This document shows positions 59,264 to 64,000 of a stretch of DNA of 64,000 nt, piece by piece. The notes beneath the pieces were generated by a model. It had not been told where the DNA came from. It saw only the letters and a list, made by a program, of their open reading frames with translations, and did no database searches. Origin of the DNA: Faecalicatena_A orotica. GTDB lineage: Bacteria > Bacillota > Clostridia > Lachnospirales > Lachnospiraceae. The DNA lies in assembly GCF_040545875.1 (NCBI RefSeq), contig NZ_JBEPMR010000011.1. The stretch is one strand, 5' to 3'. Each line of letters starts with the position of its first letter. Position 1 is the first letter of the stretch. Position numbers and translations under genes: made by a program.

Positions 59264-60616
59264 TTAATATCCAAGGAAACTGTTCTTCATGGAATTTCCT
59301 TTACTATTCAAAAAACCTGTATAATTACGTACAAGCATCTGTGCCTCAATCTGTTTGATTGTCTCCAATACTACACCAACGATAATGATCAAAGATGTTC
59401 CGCCGAAGGAAACATTTGCTTTGAATACACCGTTGAAGAAATATGGGATTACCTGAACAATAACAAGTCCACATGCACCGATGAAGATAACGTAGTTCAG
59501 TATCCTCTGTAAGTACTCAACAGTCGGCTTACCCGGGCGGATACCTGGAATAAATCCACCGCTCTTCTTCATGTTGTTTGCAATTTCCAGCGGATTAAAG
59601 GTAATTGATGTGTAGAAATATGCAAAGAAAATAGTAAGTGCGATATACACAATCAGTCCTAATGAATATATTAAATTTTCAGGGTTACACCAGTTATTGG
59701 AATTCATACCCTTCAGGATCTGGCTTCCAATTCCTGTGCCGTTCCCTTTTCCTAAGAAGGAAGCGATAACGGTCGGGAACTGCATCAATGATGATGCAAA
59801 AATAACCGGGATAACACCAGCTGTATTCACTTTCAGCGGAATATGTGTAGATTGTCCGCCGTATGTTTTTCTTCCCTGTACCTTCTGGGAATACTGTACT
59901 GCAATTCTTCTCTCACCACCCTGAAGGATGATAACGAAGACAACTACAACCAGTAAGACTGCAATGATAATGATTGCTGCAAGTCCTCCCTTTGCGATCG
60001 TCTTGCCTTTTACAAACTGTGTAAAGAGCTGGGCAAAGTCATCGGGTATTCGGGAAATAATGTTGATAAGCAGGACGATGGAAATACCGTTGCCCACTCC
60101 TTTTTCTGTAATACGCTCACCAATCCACATCAGGAATGCGGAACCTGCTGTAAGTGTACATACTACAATAGCAGCATTTACAAAGTTATATTCTACAAGA
60201 AGTCCCTGACGTCCGAATCCAACTGCCATAGCAATTGATTCAATCAGTGCAAGTGCAACCGTGACATAACGGGTAATCGCTGCGATCTTCTTTCTTCCGT
60301 CTTCGCCTTCTTTCTGCATCTCTTCCAGTTTTGGAATCGCGATGGTAAGAAGCTGCATGATAATGGAAGATGTAATGTACGGTGTAATGCTTAATGCAAA
60401 CACTGACATCTGAGTAAAGGAACCGCCGGTGAATGCATCAAAAAAATTGAATGCATCACCGGTCTGATTCGCGAAAAAATTCTGAATATAGGTCGGATCC
60501 ACTCCCGGCGTTGGCAGCTGGGAACCAAGTCTTACAACGACCAGCATTACGAAAGTATAGAAAAGTCTTTTTCTGATATCTTCGATATGAAATGCTCTTC
60601 GTACAGTATCTAGCAT
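59264..60616 (-). CDS. secY: preprotein translocase subunit SecY
   Basis: This 450-residue channel protein has ten membrane helices, begins with FHIEDIRKRLFYTFVMLVVVRLG and has the GIRPGKPTVEYL loop. Its ATG overlaps the rplO stop (TAATG). Confidence 0.98.
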   Translation of the reverse strand: MLDTVRRAFHIEDIRKRLFYTFVMLVVVRLGSQLPTPGVDPTYIQNFFANQTGDAFNFFDAFTGGSFTQMSVFALSITPYITSSIIMQLLTIAIPKLEEMQKEGEDGRKKIAAITRYVTVALALIESIAMAVGFGRQGLLVEYNFVNAAIVVCTLTAGSAFLMWIGERITEKGVGNGISIVLLINIISRIPDDFAQLFTQFVKGKTIAKGGLAAIIIIAVLLVVVVFVIILQGGERRIAVQYSQKVQGRKTYGGQSTHIPLKVNTAGVIPVIFASSLMQFPTVIASFLGKGNGTGIGSQILKGMNSNNWCNPENLIYSLGLIVYIALTIFFAYFYTSITFNPLEIANNMKKSGGFIPGIRPGKPTVEYLQRILNYVIFIGACGLVIVQVIPYFFNGVFKANVSFGGTSLIIIVGVVLETIKQIEAQMLVRNYTGFLNSKGNSMKNSFLGY

Positions 60617-61056
60617 TAGATCACCTCTGCTTTTCCACCAAGGGCCTCTATCTTTTCAGCTGCTTTTGCACTAAATGCATTTGCCTGAACAGTGAGCTTC
60701 TTAGTTAACTCTCCATTTCCAAGAATTTTAACACCGTCTTTTGGATTCTTTACGATACCGCTCTCAATTAATGTTTCAACTGAAACTGTAGCGCCATCTT
60801 CAAATGCTTCTAAAGCATTTAAGTTAATACCAACAATTGTTTTAGAGTTTCTGCATGTGAAACCTCTCTTTGGTATTCTTCTGTATAAAGGCATCTGACC
60901 ACCTTCAAAGCCTGGTCTTGTTGCTCCTGAACGGGCTTTCTGACCTTTATGGCCTTTACCGGCTGTTTTACCATTTCCAGAACCGTGTCCACGGCCCCTT
61001 CTGAAATTATCACTCTGCTTAGAGCCGTCTGCTGGTCTCAAGTTTGATAAGTCCAT
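60616..61056 (-). CDS. rplO: 50S ribosomal protein L15
   Basis: This 146-residue protein has MDLSNLRPADGSKQ start and GRGHGSGNGKTAGKGHKGQK, typical of L15. Confidence 0.97.
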   Translation of the reverse strand: MDLSNLRPADGSKQSDNFRRGRGHGSGNGKTAGKGHKGQKARSGATRPGFEGGQMPLYRRIPKRGFTCRNSKTIVGINLNALEAFEDGATVSVETLIESGIVKNPKDGVKILGNGELTKKLTVQANAFSAKAAEKIEALGGKAEVI

Positions 61057-61082
61057 GATATTACCTCCTTATCTTTTATAAT

Positions 61083-61262
61083 TTATGCTTCTTCAACTTT
61101 CACTAAGTGTCTAACCTGCTGTACCATACCTCTGGTAGCTGCATTATCAGGTAATACAACTGTCTTGTTGAGCTTTCTAAGTCCCAGAGCTTCAACAGTC
61201 TTTTTATGTTTAGGCACAGCACCGATTGTAGACTTAACCAGTGTAACTTTTAAATTTGCCAT
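61083..61262 (-). CDS. rpmD: 50S ribosomal protein L30
   Basis: This 59-residue protein reads MANLKVTLVKSTIGAVPKHK and ends MVQQVRHLVKVEEA. GGAGGTAAAATAGG precedes the ATG. Confidence 0.97.
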   Translation of the reverse strand: MANLKVTLVKSTIGAVPKHKKTVEALGLRKLNKTVVLPDNAATRGMVQQVRHLVKVEEA

Positions 61263-61317
61263 CCTATTTTACCTCCTACGGAATGCTTCATATGCGCTAG
61301 AGCACAGCTCCAGCTTC

Positions 61318-61827
61318 TTAGCCTACGATCTCGTCTACTGATTTACCGCGAAGTTTTGCAACTTCTTCCGGAGTCTTAATCTCTCTGAGTCCCTCGATTG
61401 TAGCAAGAACTACGTTCTGCTTATTGTTAGAACCTAAAGATTTTGTACGGATGTTCTTGATTCCTGCCATCTCGATTACCGCACGTGCCGGTCCTCCGGC
61501 AATAACTCCTGTACCATCCGGAGCTTTCTTCAGTAATACAGAAGCACTTCCGAATTTTCCGATAACATCATGTGTTACACTTTCGTTGTCATCCATTGCA
61601 ACAGTGATCAGCTTCTTAGCTGCATCCTCTTTTCCTTTGCGGATAGCTTCCGGAATTTCAGTAGCTTTTCCTAAACCTGCACCAACATGGCCTTTACCAT
61701 CGCCAACAACTACTAAAGCTGTGAATCTGAAGTTACGACCACCTTTAACAACTTTGGTAACACGCTTAATTGATACCACTTTTTCTGTTAATTCCATCTG
61801 GCTAGCATCAATACGTTCTTGTTTCAT
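61318..61827 (-). CDS. rpsE: 30S ribosomal protein S5
   Basis: This 169-residue protein has the S5 double-stranded RNA-binding domain (VVSIKRVTKVVKGGRNFRFT, GDGKGHVGAGLGKA) and C-terminal GVIAGGPARAVIEMAGI. Confidence 0.97.
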   Translation of the reverse strand: MKQERIDASQMELTEKVVSIKRVTKVVKGGRNFRFTALVVVGDGKGHVGAGLGKATEIPEAIRKGKEDAAKKLITVAMDDNESVTHDVIGKFGSASVLLKKAPDGTGVIAGGPARAVIEMAGIKNIRTKSLGSNNKQNVVLATIEGLREIKTPEEVAKLRGKSVDEIVG

Positions 61828-61842
61828 ATGTGTTCTCCCTTC

Positions 61843-62211
61843 TTAGAAATTCAGCCCAGCTTCTCTGGCTGCGTCTGCTAATGCTTTGATTTTACCCTGG
61901 TATATAAAGCCGCCTCTGTCAAAGACAACATCTGTGATACCTTTTTCTTCTGCCTTTTTGGCAATAACTTTTCCTAAATATGCTGCTGCATCAACGTTGT
62001 TGGTTTTCTCTAATTCTGCTTTCACGTCTTTCTGAAGAGTGGAAGCTGAAACAAGTGTAGTTCCAACTGTATCGTCAATAATCTGAGCATACATATGATT
62101 ATTACTTCTAAACACAGCTAAACGTGGTCTTTCAGCAGTACCGCTGAAACGGTTACGTAATTTCATGTGTTTTTTTCTACGAACTTCGCTTCTAGATTTC
62201 TTACTAACCAT
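61843..62211 (-). CDS. rplR: 50S ribosomal protein L18
   Basis: This 122-residue protein starts MVSKKSRSEVRRKKHMKLRN and has GTAERPRLAVFRSNNHMYAQ. ATG 62211 is preferred to GTG 62217 because GGAGAG is 8 bases upstream. Confidence 0.97.
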   Translation of the reverse strand: MVSKKSRSEVRRKKHMKLRNRFSGTAERPRLAVFRSNNHMYAQIIDDTVGTTLVSASTLQKDVKAELEKTNNVDAAAYLGKVIAKKAEEKGITDVVFDRGGFIYQGKIKALADAAREAGLNF

Positions 62212-62228
62212 TTTCACACTCTCCTTAA

Positions 62229-62771
62229 TTATTTCTTACCAGTCTTACCAACTTTACGTCTGATTACTTCATCAGCATACTTAATACCCTTGCCTTTGTA
62301 TGGCTCCGGTCTTCTCTTGTCTCTGATTTCAGCTGCGTATTGGCCTACTTTTTCTTTATCGATACCTTTGACAGTAATTTTATTCTGACCTTCCAGAACG
62401 GTCTCAACACCTTCCGGATCAGTCATCTCAACTGGATGAGAGTATCCTAAGCTTAATGTCAATTTGTTTCCTGCTTTTGCTGCTCTGTAACCAACACCGT
62501 TAACTTCCAGAACCTTCTGGTATCCGTCTGTTACACCAACAACCATGTTGTTGACCAGTGTTCTTGTCAGACCATGTAAAGATTTCATTCTCTTCAGGTC
62601 ATTCGGTCTTGTGACGATAATTTCTTCGCCTTCTTTTTTGATTTCCATCTCTGTCGGAAGCTCTTTTGAAAGAGTTCCTTTAGGACCTTTTACAGTCACT
62701 ACATTATTCTCTGCAATATCAACAGTAACACCTGCCGGGATTGCAATTGGCAGTCTTCCTATACGTGACAT
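62229..62771 (-). CDS. rplF: 50S ribosomal protein L6
   Basis: This 180-residue protein has the two L6 repeats and the C-terminal RKPEPYKGKGI-type signature (here RRPEPYKGKGIKYADEVIRR). Confidence 0.97.
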   Translation of the reverse strand: MSRIGRLPIAIPAGVTVDIAENNVVTVKGPKGTLSKELPTEMEIKKEGEEIIVTRPNDLKRMKSLHGLTRTLVNNMVVGVTDGYQKVLEVNGVGYRAAKAGNKLTLSLGYSHPVEMTDPEGVETVLEGQNKITVKGIDKEKVGQYAAEIRDKRRPEPYKGKGIKYADEVIRRKVGKTGKK

Positions 62772-62916
62772 ACCGTACCTCCTATAACTTAAATTCTCGG
62801 AGAAGCTGCGAAGGCTTCTCTGTTTTCAGTTTCGTTGTATGGAAGTTCTTTGTCCTTCGTCCAAAGAACGACCTTCACACTAAATTCGTGCTATGCACTT
62901 ATTAAGTGTTCAGTGC
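62772..62916 (-). other. structured spacer between rpsH and rplF
   Basis: This 145-base gap contains perfect stems GAGAAGC / GCTTCTC (62800-62820), GTTCTTTG / CAAAGAAC (62845-62869) and CACTT / AAGTG (62896-62908). No gene is present. Confidence 0.6.
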
Positions 62917-63318
62917 CTACCAAACGAAGCAAAGAACCTCTCCGCCTACGTTGAGCTTTCTGGCATCTTTGTCTGTGATTACACCTTTGTTTGTAGAAAT
63001 GATTGCTGTTCCAAGTCCGCCCAGTACTCTCGGGATGTCTTCGCTGTTAGCGTATACACGAAGTCCTGGCTTTGAGATTCTCTTCAGACCGGAAATAACT
63101 TTTTCGTTCTTATCTGCACCGTATTTCAAAGTGATGTGGATTGTCTTGAAGTTTCCGTCTTCAACGATGTCATATTTTGCAATATAACCTTCATTGAAAA
63201 GAATCTCAGCAATCGCCATCTTCATCTTTGATGCAGGAACATCAACTGTATCATGTTTAGCAGTATTTGCATTACGGATTCTTGTAAGCATATCTGCGAT
63301 TGGATCACTCATAGTCAT
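62917..63318 (-). CDS. rpsH: 30S ribosomal protein S8
   Basis: This 133-residue protein has MTMSDPIADMLTRIRNA start and C-terminal GVITDKDARKLNVGGEVLCFVW. GGAGG lies 10 bases before ATG 63318. Confidence 0.97.
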   Translation of the reverse strand: MTMSDPIADMLTRIRNANTAKHDTVDVPASKMKMAIAEILFNEGYIAKYDIVEDGNFKTIHITLKYGADKNEKVISGLKRISKPGLRVYANSEDIPRVLGGLGTAIISTNKGVITDKDARKLNVGGEVLCFVW

Positions 63319-63403
63319 TGATTATTGACCTCCTATTTCTTTTAAAGTTGACAGCTTCCTTTTTGTAAGGATGTTCTTCGTGCATAAAGCCCGAAGAACG
63401 GCT

Positions 63404-63442
63404 AATTTTCTAAGTGTGCGCTTTGCGCGCGCTAAGAAAATT
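63404..63442 (-). other. very stable hairpin between rpsN and rpsH
   Basis: 18-position stem with one mismatch and a TTT loop: AATTTTCT-AG-GTGCGC side against GCGCGC-CT-AGAAAATT. A smaller perfect stem, GTTCTTCG / CGAAGAAC, lies at 63373-63399. There is no U-tract, so termination is unlikely; processing or translational control is possible. Confidence 0.7.
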
Positions 63443-63446
63443 ATGC

Positions 63447-63632
63447 CTACCAGCTTGCTTTTCTTACACCTGGGATTTGTCCTTTGTATGCCAGTTCACG
63501 GAAGCAAATACGGCAGATTCCATATTTTCTTAAATATCCATGTGGACGTCCGCAGATTCTGCAGCGGTTATATTCTCTTGTAGAATATTTTGCATCACGC
63601 TGCTGTTTGATTTTCATTGATGTCTTAGCCAT
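63447..63632 (-). CDS. rpsN: 30S ribosomal protein S14 type Z
   Basis: This 61-residue zinc-binding form has C-x2-C-x12-C-x2-C (CRICGRPHGYLRKYGICRIC) and ends in GQIPGVRKASW. Confidence 0.97.
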   Translation of the reverse strand: MAKTSMKIKQQRDAKYSTREYNRCRICGRPHGYLRKYGICRICFRELAYKGQIPGVRKASW

Positions 63633-63645
63633 GAATTTCCCTCCT

Positions 63646-64000
63646 TTACTTAGTGAATGGCATATTGAACTGAGTCAATAATTCACGAGCTTCTTCGTCA
63701 GTCTTAGCTGTTGTAACAAAAATTACATCCATACCTCTGACTTTATCTACTTTATCGTACTCGATTTCAGGGAAAATCAGCTGCTCCTTGATACCAAGAG
63801 CGTAGTTACCTCTTCCGTCGAATGCGTTCGGGTTAACACCTCTGAAGTCACGTACACGAGGCAATGCAAGGTTGATCAGGCGATCAACGAATTCATACAT
63901 TCTTTCTCCTCTTAAAGTAACTTTACATCCGATAGCCATGCCTTCTCTGATTTTGAAGTTTGCGACAGAGTTCTTAGCCTTTGTAAGAACTGCTTTCTGT
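63646..64000 (-). CDS. rplE: 50S ribosomal protein L5 (5' end outside window)
   Basis: The C-terminal 117 residues of L5 are visible. The frame stays open through the window edge (QKAVLTKAKNSVANFKIREG before MAIG), so an internal ATG at 63939 is not the true start. FPEIEYDKVDKVRGMDV and NMPFTK are the usual C-terminal elements. Confidence 0.97.
   Translation of the reverse strand, partial: QKAVLTKAKNSVANFKIREGMAIGCKVTLRGERMYEFVDRLINLALPRVRDFRGVNPNAFDGRGNYALGIKEQLIFPEIEYDKVDKVRGMDVIFVTTAKTDEEARELLTQFNMPFTK

Noticed and set aside
1..64000. CRISPR arrays, prophage or insertion sequences
   Set aside because: No regularly spaced repeat array, transposase, integrase or phage structural gene was seen. 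The only exact long repeat is the 50-bp pair at 17005 and 18008.

Overview
The window looks like a chromosomal segment of a low-to-mid GC, strictly fermentative member of the Clostridia, most likely family Lachnospiraceae. The reasons are a clostridial-type spc/alpha ribosomal operon with a long L17, a pyrophosphate-type phosphofructokinase, a bifunctional AdhE with Rex-like operators, an SfsA-MutY fusion, the CotH/DUF4956/VTC gene set, and Shine-Dalgarno sites before nearly every gene. I would not name the species from sequence alone.

Layout. 1-10.9 kb is a peptide-use region: a DUF1700 protein, dipeptidase PepD, two OPT-family transporters, two tandem M29/NicX-like metal-dependent hydrolases, an AroM-family protein and two closely related LysR regulators whose upstream regions are duplicated. 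10.9-16.8 kb carries an orphan PEP-synthase-like ATP-grasp protein and a LysR gene divergent from a class Ic aspartate aminotransferase followed by glutamate dehydrogenase. 17.0-18.1 kb is a small cassette (ribbon-helix-helix protein plus Uma2-family nuclease) bounded by two identical 50-bp repeats. 18.1-25.3 kb has a membrane-anchored pseudokinase, UDP-galactopyranose mutase, PPi-type PFK, tRNA-Arg(ACG), a GGDEF-PAS-GGDEF-EAL protein and TrpRS. 25.4-28.7 kb is a lipid-phosphate group (PAP2, GDPD, lipid kinase, TetR). 28.8-33 kb has the SfsA-MutY fusion and a polar amino-acid ABC transporter. 33.1-41.5 kb has the CotH/DUF4956/VTC operon, a two-component system with UppP and a HAD phosphatase, and a secreted cell-wall hydrolase. 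41.5-45.4 kb has an APH-like phosphotransferase and adhE. 45.4-53.9 kb is one sugar-uptake operon (LytS/YesM-type kinase, AraC-type regulator, two permeases, GH43, binding lipoprotein). 54-64 kb is the spc/alpha operon from rplE (cut by the window edge) to rplQ.

How the genes fit together. The left third reads as peptide and amino-acid fermentation: OPT uptake, intracellular peptidases, transamination of aspartate and oxidative deamination of glutamate. adhE at 42.6 kb re-oxidises NADH. The sugar operon pairs an extracellular-signal kinase with import and hydrolysis of a beta- or alpha-linked pentose-type glycan (substrate not decidable here).

The strongest leads for new biology are the duplicated OPT/M29-like/AroM/LysR module with its conserved operator; the repeat-bounded RHH-Uma2 cassette with a promoter-overlapping dyad; a degenerate kinase with one membrane anchor; the DUF4956 gene broken at an A6 run inside an otherwise intact CotH/VTC operon; and very stable hairpins between genes of the ribosomal operon. 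No CRISPR array, prophage, insertion sequence or rRNA was seen.
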